Assembly (NCBI RefSeq): GCF_910579365.1
Contig: NZ_CAJTUX010000004.1
Span: forward strand, 1-64,000
Direction of reading: 5' to 3'
Source: an uncultured Oscillibacter sp.
GTDB taxonomy: Bacteria; Bacillota; Clostridia; Oscillospirales; Oscillospiraceae
DNA length: 64,000 nucleotides
Shown here piece after piece: positions 1 to 8,531 of the stretch (positions are counted from its first letter, which is position 1; each line of letters begins with the position of its first letter). The translations under genes and the position numbers were made by a program. The notes under the pieces were generated by a model, which was not told the origin of the DNA, made no database searches, and was given only the letters and a program-made list of their open reading frames with translations.

Positions 1-1
1 G

Positions 2-40
2 CTGCGAGAGCACTGCGTCCACTTTATCTCAGCGAAGTAA
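2..40 (+). CDS. C-terminal end of an upstream gene (partial)
   Basis: Reading from base 2 gives twelve residues (LREHCVHFISAK) followed by TAA at 38-40. A terminator-like hairpin starts four bases later, which is why I think this is a real gene end rather than chance. Too short to assign any function. Confidence 0.35.
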   Translation: MREHCVHFISAK

Positions 41-43
41 ATT

Positions 44-83
44 GGAAGCGGAACGCCAATCAACGGCGCTCCGCTTCCTTTTT
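44..83 (+). terminator. Intrinsic terminator of the upstream gene
   Basis: A GC-rich inverted repeat (GGAAGCGGA at 44-52 against TCCGCTTCC at 70-78, with additional pairing GCC/GGC inside) is followed directly by five T residues at 79-83. This is the classic rho-independent layout and it isolates the next operon. Confidence 0.7.
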
Positions 84-183
84 GCATCCTTTTCCAGCGA
101 AATCTTTCGTCGAAATACATATAATGGAAATGAAGAAACCGCTGTTTTCTACAAACTTCTTTGTTTTTAATAAAAATAGAAAA

Positions 184-228
184 GTTATAATTGACAAAAA
201 CAAAATTATAACATAGTATTGTGTCAAT
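184..228 (+). promoter_or_regulatory. SigmaA-type promoter with two overlapping dyads
   Basis: TTGACA at 191-196 and TAGTAT at 214-219 are separated by 17 bp, a near-consensus housekeeping promoter in an AT-rich pocket ahead of the nucleoside hydrolase operon. A perfect 9-bp inverted repeat (GTTATAATT 184-192, AATTATAAC 204-212) spans the -35, and a second 7-bp one (ATTGACA 190-196, TGTCAAT 222-228) brackets the core promoter. These are placed where a repressor would bind. Neither resembles the CG-centred site in front of the LacI-PfkB gene. Confidence 0.7.
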
Positions 229-263
229 AAAAATTGCTTAAACAAAAAATAGAGGTGACGATC

Positions 264-1226
264 ATGGATTTCAGCCCAGTGTTTACGTACCCGGACGGAG
301 TGGATGAAGAGCTGCTGGCCCAAACGATCCTCCGCCTGAAACGACCAAGGGGACCCGTCGACATGGTGTTGGACACCGACACCTTCAATGAGATCGACGA
401 CCAGTATGCCATCGCCTACATGCTGGCCTCTCAGGACCGTCTGCGCATCCGGGGCATCTTTGCCGCCCCCTTTGCCAACCACCACGCCTCCACCACCCGG
501 GAGGGCATGGAGCGGAGCTATGAGGAAATCCTGCATGTTTTGTCCCTGACCGGATGGGAGGACATGGCCGGCCGGGTCTTCCAGGGGGCCCCGGAATTCC
601 TGCCCGATGAAAAAACGCCGGTGGACTCCCCCGCCGCCCGGGAGCTGGTCCGGCTGGCCATGGAGCACTCCCCGGAACGTCCCCTCTACGTGGCCTGCAT
701 CGCCGCCCCCACCAACGTGGCCTCCGCGATTTTGCTGGAGCCGGAGATCGTGAACCGCATCGTCGTGGTGTGGAGCGGAGGCGTGGGCCTGGGCTGGCCG
801 GACTGCCAGTGCTTCAACGGCGGGCAGAGCGTGGCCGCCAGCCGGGTTCTGCTGGAGAGCGGCGTGCCCCTGGTGCTGGCGCCGGGCCGGGCCGTTTCGG
901 ACAGGCTGCTGGTCACCGGGCCGGAGCTGGAGCATTGGCTCCGAGGGAAAAACCGCTTCTGCGACTACATTGTGGACCGCACCATCCGGGAGGCGGAACA
1001 GTGCTTCGGCGAACAAATCTGGAGCCGCCCGCTGACGGACGTGGTTCCCGTATCCTGGATCGTGGGAGGGGACTTCCTCCTGGACCGGTTCGCGTTCCGG
1101 CCGACCATCGAATACGACCGGTATTACAGCTTCGATCCCCGCCGCCCCATGATGCGGTATGTGTATTACGTCAAACGAGATCAGCTGATTGCCGATCTTT
1201 TTGAAAAACTGTCCAGCACACATTAA
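264..1226 (+). CDS. Inosine-uridine-type nucleoside hydrolase (paralogue 1)
   Basis: Predicted cytoplasmic N-ribohydrolase of about 320 residues, the usual family length, that would split a nucleoside into base and ribose. The N-terminal Asp-rich calcium motif is present as LDTDTFNEIDDQ, with the downstream CFNGGQ asparagine region and the late LTDVV aspartate that complete metal and ribose binding in this family. The first Asp cluster departs from the textbook DTDPGxDD form, so base specificity cannot be read. I chose ATG 264 because AGAGGTG lies just upstream; a TTG at 234 would lie on top of the promoter and lacks a ribosome binding site. It is the first gene of an operon that continues through the sugar ABC transporter into two DUF62 genes. 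A second paralogue lies at 15185-16114. Confidence 0.88.
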   Translation: MDFSPVFTYPDGVDEELLAQTILRLKRPRGPVDMVLDTDTFNEIDDQYAIAYMLASQDRLRIRGIFAAPFANHHASTTREGMERSYEEILHVLSLTGWEDMAGRVFQGAPEFLPDEKTPVDSPAARELVRLAMEHSPERPLYVACIAAPTNVASAILLEPEIVNRIVVVWSGGVGLGWPDCQCFNGGQSVAASRVLLESGVPLVLAPGRAVSDRLLVTGPELEHWLRGKNRFCDYIVDRTIREAEQCFGEQIWSRPLTDVVPVSWIVGGDFLLDRFAFRPTIEYDRYYSFDPRRPMMRYVYYVKRDQLIADLFEKLSSTH

Positions 1227-1244
1227 AAACAGGGAGGGAGCATA

Positions 1245-2135
1245 TTGAATCCAACCAAGAGCCCGCGCAAACCCGTGCGCCTCAGCAAGCGGATCGAACC
1301 CTATCTCTATCTGCTGCCGGCGTTTATCTTCCTAATCGGGTTTGTCTACTATCCGTTTGTGAAAAACGGATGGCTCAGCCTGAACATTGTCAACCAATTC
1401 CGAGAAATCAAAAGCTTCGCGGGGCTGAAAAACTACACCCGCGTACTCTCGGACCCGGACTTTCATCAGGCGGTGCAGAACACCTTCGTCTATGTCCTGG
1501 TCACCATCCCCATCTCCATGGTCATCGCCTATTTCCTGGCCTGCATGGCCCGGAAGAAGCGGAAAGCCTCGTTGGTCTACGAAACACTGTTCGCCTTGTC
1601 CATGGCCACCTCGGATGCCGTCATGGCCATGATCTTCCAGCTTATGTACAGCGAACAAATGGGCATCATCAACAAGCTGCTGGGGTTCAAGATCGGCTGG
1701 CTGACCGACCCCAAGTACGCGCTGCTGAGCCTGATGATCATCCAAATCTGGCACAACATCGGCTATAACTTCCTCTTCATGCTCTCCGCCCTACGGGGGC
1801 TGCCCGGCGAGGTGATCGAAAGTGCCAGTCTGGACGGAAGCACCGGGCTGAACCTCCACCGGAAGGTCATTCTGCCCATGATCTCCCCCACCATGTTCTT
1901 CCTGCTCATCAAGGACATTGCCTACGGTCTGACGGTTTCCAGCTATACGCTGATTCTGACCAACGGCGGCCCCAGCGGTTCCACCCAGACGATTATCACG
2001 TACATCTATCAAAAGGCGATCTCCAGCACGAACTATAACTATGCCTTCTCGGCAACGATGATCGGCTTTGCCCTCTCGGCGGTGCTGATTGCCCTGAGCA
2101 TGATTTTAGAAAAGAAGAAGGTGCATTATAATTGA
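1245..2135 (+). CDS. Sugar ABC transporter permease, MalF/UgpA type
   Basis: A 296-residue inner-membrane protein with six or so hydrophobic segments; the first is at about residues 20-45 (LYLLPAFIFLIGFVYYPF). The EAA-loop motif typical of importer permeases is visible at about residues 190-215 (EVIESASLDGSTGLNLHRKV). It would pair with the next gene to form the channel for a carbohydrate-like solute. The start is TTG 1245, nine bases after AGGGAGGG. The stop TGA overlaps the TTG start of the partner permease by four bases, implying translational coupling. The gene sits 18 bases after the nucleoside hydrolase, so the imported solute is probably a nucleoside, sugar or glycoside, but this is inference. 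Confidence 0.93.
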   Translation: MNPTKSPRKPVRLSKRIEPYLYLLPAFIFLIGFVYYPFVKNGWLSLNIVNQFREIKSFAGLKNYTRVLSDPDFHQAVQNTFVYVLVTIPISMVIAYFLACMARKKRKASLVYETLFALSMATSDAVMAMIFQLMYSEQMGIINKLLGFKIGWLTDPKYALLSLMIIQIWHNIGYNFLFMLSALRGLPGEVIESASLDGSTGLNLHRKVILPMISPTMFFLLIKDIAYGLTVSSYTLILTNGGPSGSTQTIITYIYQKAISSTNYNYAFSATMIGFALSAVLIALSMILEKKKVHYN

Positions 2136-2971
2136 AAGTGAGAGCGGACAAGCTGCACTGGCACAGCGGACTCTTCCAGGTCTTCTGCATTTTCCTGGGA
2201 CTCTGCCTGATGGCGCCCCTGATCTACTGCCTGATCGTCTCCTTCATGCGGGAACCGGAGATTCTCTCCCCGGACCTGCACCTGTGGCCGGATGAGTTTT
2301 ATCTCGGCAACTACATCCAGGTTATCACAAAGACCAAAATCTTCCGCTTCATGCTCAACTCTTTCATTGTGGCCTTCGGCTCCAGCATCGCCCGGGTGGT
2401 CACGGGGTGTCTGGCGGCCTACGCCTTCTCCTTCATGGAATTCCGGGGGAAGAAGGTGCTGTTCTGGCTGGTGCTGGGCTCCATGATCGTGCCGGCGGAG
2501 ATGCTGATGGTGCAGAACTACTTCACCACAGCGGAGCTGAACATGATCAACACCTACATGGGCATGATGATCATCTACATGGTCTCCGGCGCCAACATCT
2601 TCATGATTCGCCAGCACTTCCTGAACTACTCCAAGGCGGTGCGGGAGGCGTCCCTGGTGGATGGCTGCGGCAACTGGCGCTTCTTCTGGAAAATCCTGAT
2701 GCCCATGTCCACCCCGGTCATCGCCACGGTATTCATCTCCTCCTTCGTCAACTCCTGGACCACCTACCTCTGGCCTCTGATTGTGACGAACGTGGACGAG
2801 ATGCGGACAGTGCAGGTGATTATCACCATGCTGAACGCCAACAAGATGGAGTCCGTCTACGGCCTCGTCATGGCGGCGTCGGTGCTGATTCTGATTCCCT
2901 CCGTGGTGATTTTCATGCTCTTCCAGCGGAAGATCACCGCCGGAATGACCGCCGGCGCGGTGAAGGAATGA
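2132..2971 (+). CDS. Sugar ABC transporter permease, MalG/UgpE type
   Basis: A 279-residue membrane protein of the carbohydrate-uptake-1 family second permease. It has the N-terminal segment LFQVFCIFLGLCLMAPLIYC, further hydrophobic helices, and an EAA-like loop (VREASLVDGCGNWRFFWKI) at about residues 170-190. The start TTG 2132 shares TTGA with the stop of the MalF-type partner. No ABC ATPase gene is present in this operon; transporters of this family commonly borrow a shared MsmK-like ATPase encoded elsewhere, and that is the likely explanation here. Confidence 0.93.
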   Translation: MKVRADKLHWHSGLFQVFCIFLGLCLMAPLIYCLIVSFMREPEILSPDLHLWPDEFYLGNYIQVITKTKIFRFMLNSFIVAFGSSIARVVTGCLAAYAFSFMEFRGKKVLFWLVLGSMIVPAEMLMVQNYFTTAELNMINTYMGMMIIYMVSGANIFMIRQHFLNYSKAVREASLVDGCGNWRFFWKILMPMSTPVIATVFISSFVNSWTTYLWPLIVTNVDEMRTVQVIITMLNANKMESVYGLVMAASVLILIPSVVIFMLFQRKITAGMTAGAVKE

Positions 2972-3042
2972 TTTTTCACAGGCTTCGCACTGTGTTAAAT
3001 ACAGCAAACCACCCAAAGAATTTTTGAATGGAGGATGAACAA

Positions 3043-4422
3043 ATGAAAAGAGTATGGTCCATCATACTGACAGCGTCTTTGATTCTGGCCCTGGCGGCCT
3101 GCGGCGGAAACAGTTCCGAAGGCGGCGGCTCCAGCAGTGATGCCGGCAGCGGCTCCAGCGGCGGCGGCACGGCGGAAGTGGTATTCTGGCACAGCCTCAG
3201 CGGCGAGATCGGCGAGGAGCTGGAGGCCATCGTGGAGGAGTACAACACCGGCCGGGGCGCCGAGCAGGGCGTTCACGTCACCCCGGTTTACCAGGGCTAT
3301 GACGGAACCGACAAGCAGATGCTGGCCTATCAGACCAAGGACACGGCCAACGCCTGCGACATCAACGTGGGTCTGACCTCCACGCTTCCCGCCATGCTGG
3401 AGCTGAGCTGGACCACCAAGGTGTCCGACATGTACGAGAAGTACGGCTCCTACGTTCCTATGGACAGCTTCTCCGACGCTCTGCGGGGCGCGGTGAGCTA
3501 TCAGGGCGAGATGATCGCCCTGCCCTACCTGAATTCCACCCTGGTTCTCTATTATAATGAGGACCTTCTGAAGGCCGCGGGCTTCAATGCGCCCCCCGCC
3601 ACCCTGGACGAGCTGGCGGAGTACACCGCCGCCCTGACGGAAAAGGACGCCTCCGGCGCCGTGACCCAGTACGGCTTCGAGTGCGAGCCTAAACGCTATC
3701 ACGTGACGAACTACATTGCCCGTCAGTCCCCCAACGCCTACTTCGGCGACCTGAAGAGCGGCCGTGAGGGCCCGATGAACAAGGTCATCGCCGGTGAGGA
3801 GGGCACGCTGAAGGCCTTCCTGGAGGGCTGGGACAAGCTGGTGGAAACCGGCGGCTACCTCTACAAGGAGGAGACCATCCGGGAGGAGTTCACCAACCAG
3901 AAGACCGCCATGGCCATGATCTCCTCGTCCTCCTGCCGGTCCGTCAGCGAGCTGATCGGCGACTCTTTCCAGTGGGGCACCGCCATGATTCCGGCGGTCA
4001 GCGCCAGCGACACCGGAAGCTCCTGCGTGGGCGGCAGCTGCCTGGTGCTGTTTGACCGGGGCGACGAGGCCCGCCTTGCCGGCGCCTGGGACTTCATGCA
4101 GTACCTGAGCACCGCGGATGCCCAGTACCGCATCGCCACCCATTCCGGCTATATCCCCACCAACAAGGAGACCGGCAATCTGCCCGAGATGCAGAGCTTC
4201 TGGGAGGAGAATCCCCAGTTCAAGACGGCGTTTGACATCATTGCCAACGGCCCGGAGAACGCTCAGGAGCCTATGGACCTGATGTACAACGAGATCGACT
4301 CCGCCATCTCCGACAATATGCGCCTGTTCTGCGACCGCCAGCTCACGGTGGACCAGACGGTGGACGCCATTGTCAGCCAGTGCAACCAGCTGCTGGACGA
4401 GTGGCACGAGGCCAACGACTAA
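3043..4422 (+). CDS. Extracellular sugar-binding lipoprotein of ABC transporter
   Basis: A 459-residue family-1 solute-binding protein. It has a signal peptide with lipobox LALAAC (lipidated Cys at about residue 20), then a Gly/Ser-rich linker (residues 24-48) and the binding domain beginning EVVFWHSLSGEIGEELEAIV. GGAGG at 3030-3034 sets ATG 3043 as the start; the in-frame ATG at 3028 contains that site and is too close. It follows the two permeases by about 70 bases and is followed by a 13-bp perfect hairpin that may stabilise this part of the mRNA, as is common for binding proteins needed in excess. Substrate not determinable; neighbours suggest a nucleoside- or ribose-like compound. Confidence 0.92.
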   Translation: MKRVWSIILTASLILALAACGGNSSEGGGSSSDAGSGSSGGGTAEVVFWHSLSGEIGEELEAIVEEYNTGRGAEQGVHVTPVYQGYDGTDKQMLAYQTKDTANACDINVGLTSTLPAMLELSWTTKVSDMYEKYGSYVPMDSFSDALRGAVSYQGEMIALPYLNSTLVLYYNEDLLKAAGFNAPPATLDELAEYTAALTEKDASGAVTQYGFECEPKRYHVTNYIARQSPNAYFGDLKSGREGPMNKVIAGEEGTLKAFLEGWDKLVETGGYLYKEETIREEFTNQKTAMAMISSSSCRSVSELIGDSFQWGTAMIPAVSASDTGSSCVGGSCLVLFDRGDEARLAGAWDFMQYLSTADAQYRIATHSGYIPTNKETGNLPEMQSFWEENPQFKTAFDIIANGPENAQEPMDLMYNEIDSAISDNMRLFCDRQLTVDQTVDAIVSQCNQLLDEWHEAND

Positions 4423-4434
4423 AGACTATGCTTT

Positions 4435-4464
4435 GGAAGCGGGACGGCAATCCGTCCCGCTTCC
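4435..4464 (+). other. 13-bp perfect stem-loop after the binding-protein gene
   Basis: GGAAGCGGGACGG at 4435-4447 pairs perfectly with 4452-4464 across a CAAT tetraloop. The stem is followed by TCAAAAAA rather than a T tract, so on the plus strand it is more likely a 3'-end stabiliser or partial terminator inside the operon than a full stop. It separates the abundant binding protein from the enzyme genes. Confidence 0.55.
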
Positions 4465-4485
4465 TCAAAAAATGGGGGACAGTAA

Positions 4486-5265
4486 ATGATCCGACTAATT
4501 GTAACCGATCTGGACGGCACCTTTCTGGACGAAAACCGAGAGATTTCCGACGAGGCGGTGGAGATGGTGCGCACGCTTCGAAGCCGGAACGTGGACTTTA
4601 CCTTCATCACCGGCAGGCCCTGGCAGGGCGCCCGGCGGTTTGCCCAGCGGGCCGGCATCCAGCTTCCCACCATCACCTGCAACGGCGCGGTGATCAACGA
4701 CAAGGACCGCATCATCTGGAGCGCGCCCATGCCCCTCGCGCCCCTGCGGGAGCTGATGGAATCCGCCGCGGCCCAGGGACTGACGGTGCTTTACTCCAAG
4801 GACGGCGGCGAGTCCGCCCTCTCTGAAACCGAGTGGACCCGGTCCCGGAATTATCCCATTGCCATTCCCGACTGGGACCGCCAGCAGGCGGACAAGGTGA
4901 ACCTCATCAGCGGGGACCACCGGGCGGAGTTTCGCGGCCTGACGCCGCTGATGGAGGCGCTGCGGGACCGCTGCGAAATCGTACGCTATGAGGACGTGGG
5001 CTGTGAGATTGCCGGGAAGGGCGTCCACAAGGCCGGCGCCCTGGAGCGCTACGCCGCCCTTCGGGGCGTCTCCCTGGAAGAAGTCCTGGCCGTGGGAGAC
5101 AATGAAAACGACCTTCAGATGCTGCGTCTGGCCGGCGTGGGAGCGGCGGTGGCAAACGCCACCGACTCCGCCAAGGCCGCCGCCGACTATGTCTGCCGGG
5201 CCAACCGCACCCAAGGCGTTCTGGAGGCCATCCGAACGTTTTGCCTGGGAGGTGAAGAACCGTGA
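4486..5265 (+). CDS. HAD-superfamily phosphatase, Cof type
   Basis: A 259-residue Cof/IIB-type haloacid dehalogenase-like hydrolase, likely a sugar-phosphate phosphatase. Motif I is VTDLDGTFLD with both catalytic Asp residues (8 and 10). Motif II is FITGRPW, the motif III Lys lies in KGVHKAGAL, and motif IV is VGDNENDLQML. All are intact and spaced as in the family, with a C2 cap between. AGTAA-type ribosome binding is weak, but GGGGGAC lies just upstream of ATG 4486. The stop overlaps the GTG start of the isomerase gene by four bases. In this setting it could dephosphorylate a sugar phosphate made by the PfkB kinases or recycle an intermediate; substrates of Cof proteins are broad. Confidence 0.88.
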   Translation: MIRLIVTDLDGTFLDENREISDEAVEMVRTLRSRNVDFTFITGRPWQGARRFAQRAGIQLPTITCNGAVINDKDRIIWSAPMPLAPLRELMESAAAQGLTVLYSKDGGESALSETEWTRSRNYPIAIPDWDRQQADKVNLISGDHRAEFRGLTPLMEALRDRCEIVRYEDVGCEIAGKGVHKAGALERYAALRGVSLEEVLAVGDNENDLQMLRLAGVGAAVANATDSAKAAADYVCRANRTQGVLEAIRTFCLGGEEP

Positions 5266-6143
5266 TTCTGGCCACATCCACCAACGCGCTTTTCGAGCGG
5301 GCCGACGGCAGCCGGATTCCCGTGGAAGAAAGCATCCGCCGCTGCGCAGAGGCGGGATACCGCGCCCTGGACTTCTGCTTTTTGGACCAGATTACCACCA
5401 AAACCGCCTTTTTGGGGCCGCATTGGCGGGACTATCTGAAAGAAATACGGGACCTGGCGGAATCCCTGGACGTGCGCTTCATCCAAAGTCACGGGCCGCT
5501 CTATGACTTTTGCAACTCCTCCGACCCGCAGCAGGAGGAGCTGGTCCGCCGCAGCGCGGAGGGCAGCCGTCTGCTGGGCGCGCCCTGGATGGTGATGCAC
5601 CCCATGAGCAAGGTCCGGGGGGACCGGCTGGACCCGGAGACGCCGGAGCGGAACGCCGCCTTTTTCCGGGAGCTCTCCGACTATGCGGGGAAATTCGGCG
5701 TGGGCGTCGCCGTGGAGAACATGTGGGGGAAAACCCGGGAGGGCGTCCGCCGCTATGCCGTGGACCCGGAGGAGTTTTTCGATCTGCTGGACCGGATCGA
5801 CGCGGAAAACACAGGCGCCTGCTGGGATGTGGAGCACGGCAGCATCGAGGGTCTGGACCAGGGGGCGGCCATCCGTGCCCTGGGCGGCCGGCTGAAGGCG
5901 CTCCACATTTCCGACCAGACCTCCCACGCCAACATTCACATTCTGCCCTATCTGGGCGTCACCGACTGGGATGAGATTCTGACGGCCCTGGCGGATATCG
6001 GATACGACCATCCCTTCACCTATGAGATACAGCACTATCTGCTCCGCCTCCCGCTGGAGCTGGTTCCCTCCGCGCTTCGTCTGAGCTGGGAGATTGGGGA
6101 CTATCTGGTCCGGCGGCTGGAGCAGTTCCAAAAGCAAGTATAA
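5262..6143 (+). CDS. Sugar phosphate isomerase/epimerase (TIM barrel, AP-endonuclease-2 fold)
   Basis: A 293-residue xylose-isomerase-like TIM-barrel protein. Likely metal ligands are visible in order: Glu in VAVENMWGKT (about residue 149), His in CWDVEHGS, His in LHISDQTSHANIH and Glu in FTYEIQHY, the arrangement of IolE/IolI-type and tagatose-3-epimerase-like enzymes. The start is GTG 5262, overlapping the preceding stop as GTGA, with GGGAGGTGAAG as ribosome binding site. It closes the sugar-handling half of the operon and is followed 19 bases later by the first DUF62 gene. Substrate unknown; a role in rearranging a ketose or inosose from the imported compound is plausible. Confidence 0.85.
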   Translation: MILATSTNALFERADGSRIPVEESIRRCAEAGYRALDFCFLDQITTKTAFLGPHWRDYLKEIRDLAESLDVRFIQSHGPLYDFCNSSDPQQEELVRRSAEGSRLLGAPWMVMHPMSKVRGDRLDPETPERNAAFFRELSDYAGKFGVGVAVENMWGKTREGVRRYAVDPEEFFDLLDRIDAENTGACWDVEHGSIEGLDQGAAIRALGGRLKALHISDQTSHANIHILPYLGVTDWDEILTALADIGYDHPFTYEIQHYLLRLPLELVPSALRLSWEIGDYLVRRLEQFQKQV

Positions 6144-6147
6144 TCCT

Positions 6148-7009
6148 GAAAGGAGAAGCAATATGAAACCCCTGGTATTTCAAACGGACTTCGGCATTGA
6201 GGACGGCGCGGTCAGCGCCATGTACGGCGTGGCCTACGGCGTGGACGGCGGACTGAACATCTCCGATCTCACCCACGGCATCACGCCCTATGACATCTGG
6301 CAGGCCAGCTACCGGCTGGTTCAGACCGTCCGCTACTGGCCCGAGGGCACCGTGTTCGTCTCCGTGGTGGACCCCGGCGTGGGCTCCACCCGCCGCAGCA
6401 TCGTGGTGAAAACCGCCACCGGCCAGCTCATCGTCACCCCTGACAACGGCACCCTCACCCACATCAAGCGGAAATACGGCATCGCCGAGGCCCGTACCAT
6501 CGACGAGACCGTCAACCGCCTCGCAGGCTCTGAGGAGAGCTACACCTTCCATGGCCGGGACGTCTACGCCTACACCGGCGCCCGCCTCGCCGCCGGGATC
6601 ATCTCCTTCGAGCAGGTGGGTCCCGCCGTCCCGCCGGAGTCCGTCATCGAGCTGCCCGTGGTGGAGCCCGTGTGCCACGAGAACAACGTGGAGGGCACCA
6701 TCGACGTGCTGGACATCCGCTTTGGCAGTCTCTGGACCAACATCCCCCGGGAGATGTTCAAATCCCTCGGCATCCAGGTGGGCCAGCGGGCGGAGCTGAC
6801 CATCACCAACGACACCCGCACCATCTACCGCAACACCATGATTTACGCCCAGTCCTTCGCCGGCGTCTTCGTGGGCGAGCCCCTCATTTACGTCAACTCC
6901 CTGGACTGCATGGCCGTCGCCATCAACCAGGGCAGCTTCGCCAAGGCCTATAACATCGGCACCGGCAACAGCTGGCACATCGCCATCGGCCCCGATTCCA
7001 GGGCGTAAG
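6148..7009 (+). repeat. Perfect 862-bp direct repeat, copy 1 (DUF62 gene cassette)
   Basis: Bases 6148-7009 are identical, base for base as far as I can compare, to 13424-14285. The identity starts at the GAAAGGAG of the ribosome binding site and stops one base after the TAA stop, so the repeated unit is exactly one translatable gene. Sequences on either side are unrelated. The copies are in direct orientation, 7276 bp apart. Confidence 0.95.
6163..7008 (+). CDS. SAM hydrolase-like protein, DUF62 family (copy A1)
   Basis: A 281-residue member of the SAM hydroxide adenosyltransferase family (Pfam SAM_HAT), expected to hydrolyse S-adenosylmethionine to adenosine and methionine, or to act on a related adenosyl compound. 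The N-terminal QTDFG carries the Asp that contacts ribose. The proposed water-activating triad is complete: Asp and Arg in VVDPGVGSTR (spaced seven residues) and His in FHGRDVYAY. The C-terminal domain has the FGSLWTNIP strand matching the family's FGNxxTNI. The triad argues for hydrolase rather than halogenase chemistry. ATG 6163 is chosen because AAAGGAG precedes it; an upstream in-frame start would run through the isomerase gene. It is identical in sequence to the gene at 13439-14284. Confidence 0.9.
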   Translation: MKPLVFQTDFGIEDGAVSAMYGVAYGVDGGLNISDLTHGITPYDIWQASYRLVQTVRYWPEGTVFVSVVDPGVGSTRRSIVVKTATGQLIVTPDNGTLTHIKRKYGIAEARTIDETVNRLAGSEESYTFHGRDVYAYTGARLAAGIISFEQVGPAVPPESVIELPVVEPVCHENNVEGTIDVLDIRFGSLWTNIPREMFKSLGIQVGQRAELTITNDTRTIYRNTMIYAQSFAGVFVGEPLIYVNSLDCMAVAINQGSFAKAYNIGTGNSWHIAIGPDSRA

Positions 7010-7021
7010 GAGGAACATCCT

Positions 7022-7891
7022 ATGCGCGCAATCCTCATTCAGACAGATTTTGGACCGGATCATCTCTCCGCCTCCGCCATGACCGGCGTCTGCCGGGGCG
7101 TCTGCCCGGAGCTTTCGATCTACGAGGCAACCCATATGATCCGGCCGTTCGACGTTTTGAACGCCTCGGACGCGCTGATGTACAATCTGCCCTTCTGGAA
7201 AGAGACGGTGTTCGTCTCCGTGGTGGACCCCGGCGTGGGAACCCGGCGGCGCTCCTGCGCCGCCAAACTGCGGGACGGAAACTTCATCGTGACGCCGGAC
7301 AACGGCACGCTGACCTACGTCAAGCAGCGCTGGGGCATTGAAGAAGTTCGGGAGATTGACCAGACCATCAACCGCTATCACTCTACCCGGGACATCTATG
7401 TTTTCCATGGCCGGGACGTCTACGCCTACTGCGCGGCCCGGCTGGCCTCCGGTGTGATCTCCTTCGAGGAGGTGGGCCCTGCCTATCCGGTGGAGGACAT
7501 TGTGGAAGCCCCCTACCCCGTTCCGGAAATCGGACCGGAGGGCTTTCTCACCGGCATGGTCATTGAGGCGTCGGAGCACTTTGGTCTGGTAAACAGCAAC
7601 ATTCCTTTCTCCTGGCTGGCCCAGAAGGGCATCCAGTACGGCACTCCCGTAGACGTGGAAATCCTGCACAAGGACCGCCCCGTCTTCGTGGGAACGCTGG
7701 CGGTGGAGCGGTCCTTCGGTTACGTCGCCCCCCATGACGCGCTGGTCATGCAGAGCGAGACCGGAACTGTCTCCCTGGGGGAAAACCTGGGGAATTTCGT
7801 AACCCGCCACAATCTGGATTTTGGCTGCGACTGGACCATCCGGCTGAGAAAGTCAACCGGCATTCCGGCAACAGCCGGCGGCGCACAGTGA
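7022..7891 (+). CDS. SAM hydrolase-like protein, DUF62 family (paralogue B)
   Basis: A 289-residue DUF62 protein clearly related to, but diverged from, its upstream neighbour. It keeps QTDFG at the N-terminus, VVDPGVGTRRR (Asp and Arg seven apart), TPDNGTLT and FHGRDVYAY, so the hydrolase triad is intact. The loop after TDFG (PDHLSASAMTG) differs from copy A1. ATG 7022 follows AAGGAGGAAC within 13 bases of the previous stop. It ends the first operon; a strong terminator follows at 7932. DUF62 enzymes are trimers with active sites at subunit interfaces, so a mixed oligomer with the neighbouring paralogue is possible. Confidence 0.9.
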   Translation: MRAILIQTDFGPDHLSASAMTGVCRGVCPELSIYEATHMIRPFDVLNASDALMYNLPFWKETVFVSVVDPGVGTRRRSCAAKLRDGNFIVTPDNGTLTYVKQRWGIEEVREIDQTINRYHSTRDIYVFHGRDVYAYCAARLASGVISFEEVGPAYPVEDIVEAPYPVPEIGPEGFLTGMVIEASEHFGLVNSNIPFSWLAQKGIQYGTPVDVEILHKDRPVFVGTLAVERSFGYVAPHDALVMQSETGTVSLGENLGNFVTRHNLDFGCDWTIRLRKSTGIPATAGGAQ

Positions 7892-7931
7892 CCCGGCAGC
7901 CAAAGCCGCCCCAGAAAATCGAAAAACAATC

Positions 7932-7975
7932 AATGGCAGGACGGATTCAAAATCCGTCCTGCCATTTTATTTTGG
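7932..7975. terminator. Strong bidirectional intrinsic terminator
   Basis: AATGGCAGGACGGATT (7932-7947) pairs perfectly over 16 bp with 7951-7966 across a three-base loop, followed by TTTTATTTT on the plus strand. On the minus strand the stem is followed by GATTGTTTTTC. It therefore ends the DUF62 operon from the left and the XRE gene from the right. Confidence 0.88.
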
Positions 7976-8013
7976 GTAACGCCGGCTCAAGGGTCCGGCC
8001 GCGCAAAGCAGCG

Positions 8014-8442
8014 TCATCTTCTGAGAAATCCGATAGCCGGATTCAAAACATCTACGATGCACACGACGACAATCACCGTCATCAGCAGCGTGCAGCAGAC
8101 AAACAGGCGGTACATCCACTTTTGATTGGTGGAAAGCTGCTGGTCCTTATCCGCAATAATGCTCTTGTACATCTGCACCGTCTCCGGATTGACCGGCTCC
8201 GAAGCGGCCTGCGGAGGAACCGCCTCCTCTTTCCTCTCAGGAGCCGCGGCAATCCCGGTCAGCTGATCCAGCGACCCGCCCATAGCGCGAACGAGGTCAT
8301 ACACATTTTGAAAATAAGGCGTATCCGTCCGGCCCGACATAATCCGGTTCACCGTACTCAAGGGCACGCCGGAGATCTGGGATAAATCCTTATTGGTAAG
8401 GTTCCGCTCATCTCTCATTTCTTTCAGCTTTGCCGTTATCAT
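8014..8442 (-). CDS. XRE-family HTH regulator with C-terminal membrane anchor
   Basis: A 142-residue protein. Residues 1-55 are an XRE helix-turn-helix (MITAKLKEMRDERNL, then LSQISGVPLSTVNRIMSG). A polar linker follows (about 65-105), then one hydrophobic segment (about residues 116-138, LFVCCTLLMTVIVVVCIVDV) close to the C-terminus. That predicts a membrane-tethered DNA-binding protein with its HTH in the cytoplasm. The start at 8442 is set by AGGAGAG upstream on the minus strand. It is transcribed alone from a consensus promoter and is divergent from the SLH-domain gene, so it may sense envelope state or control that gene. Targets unknown. Confidence 0.85.
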   Translation of the reverse strand: MITAKLKEMRDERNLTNKDLSQISGVPLSTVNRIMSGRTDTPYFQNVYDLVRAMGGSLDQLTGIAAAPERKEEAVPPQAASEPVNPETVQMYKSIIADKDQQLSTNQKWMYRLFVCCTLLMTVIVVVCIVDVLNPAIGFLRR

Positions 8443-8531
8443 ATGGACACTCTCCTGTACATGCCGGACCGGGACGCGCCGCATAGCCGTGCCGGATGAC
8501 CGCCTTGTATATCCCGGTTTCCTTTCTTGAA

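Noticed and set aside
3043..4422. Missing ATPase interpreted as gene loss in the sugar ABC operon
   Set aside because: Family-1 carbohydrate importers commonly use a shared ATPase encoded elsewhere, so absence here is not evidence of decay.
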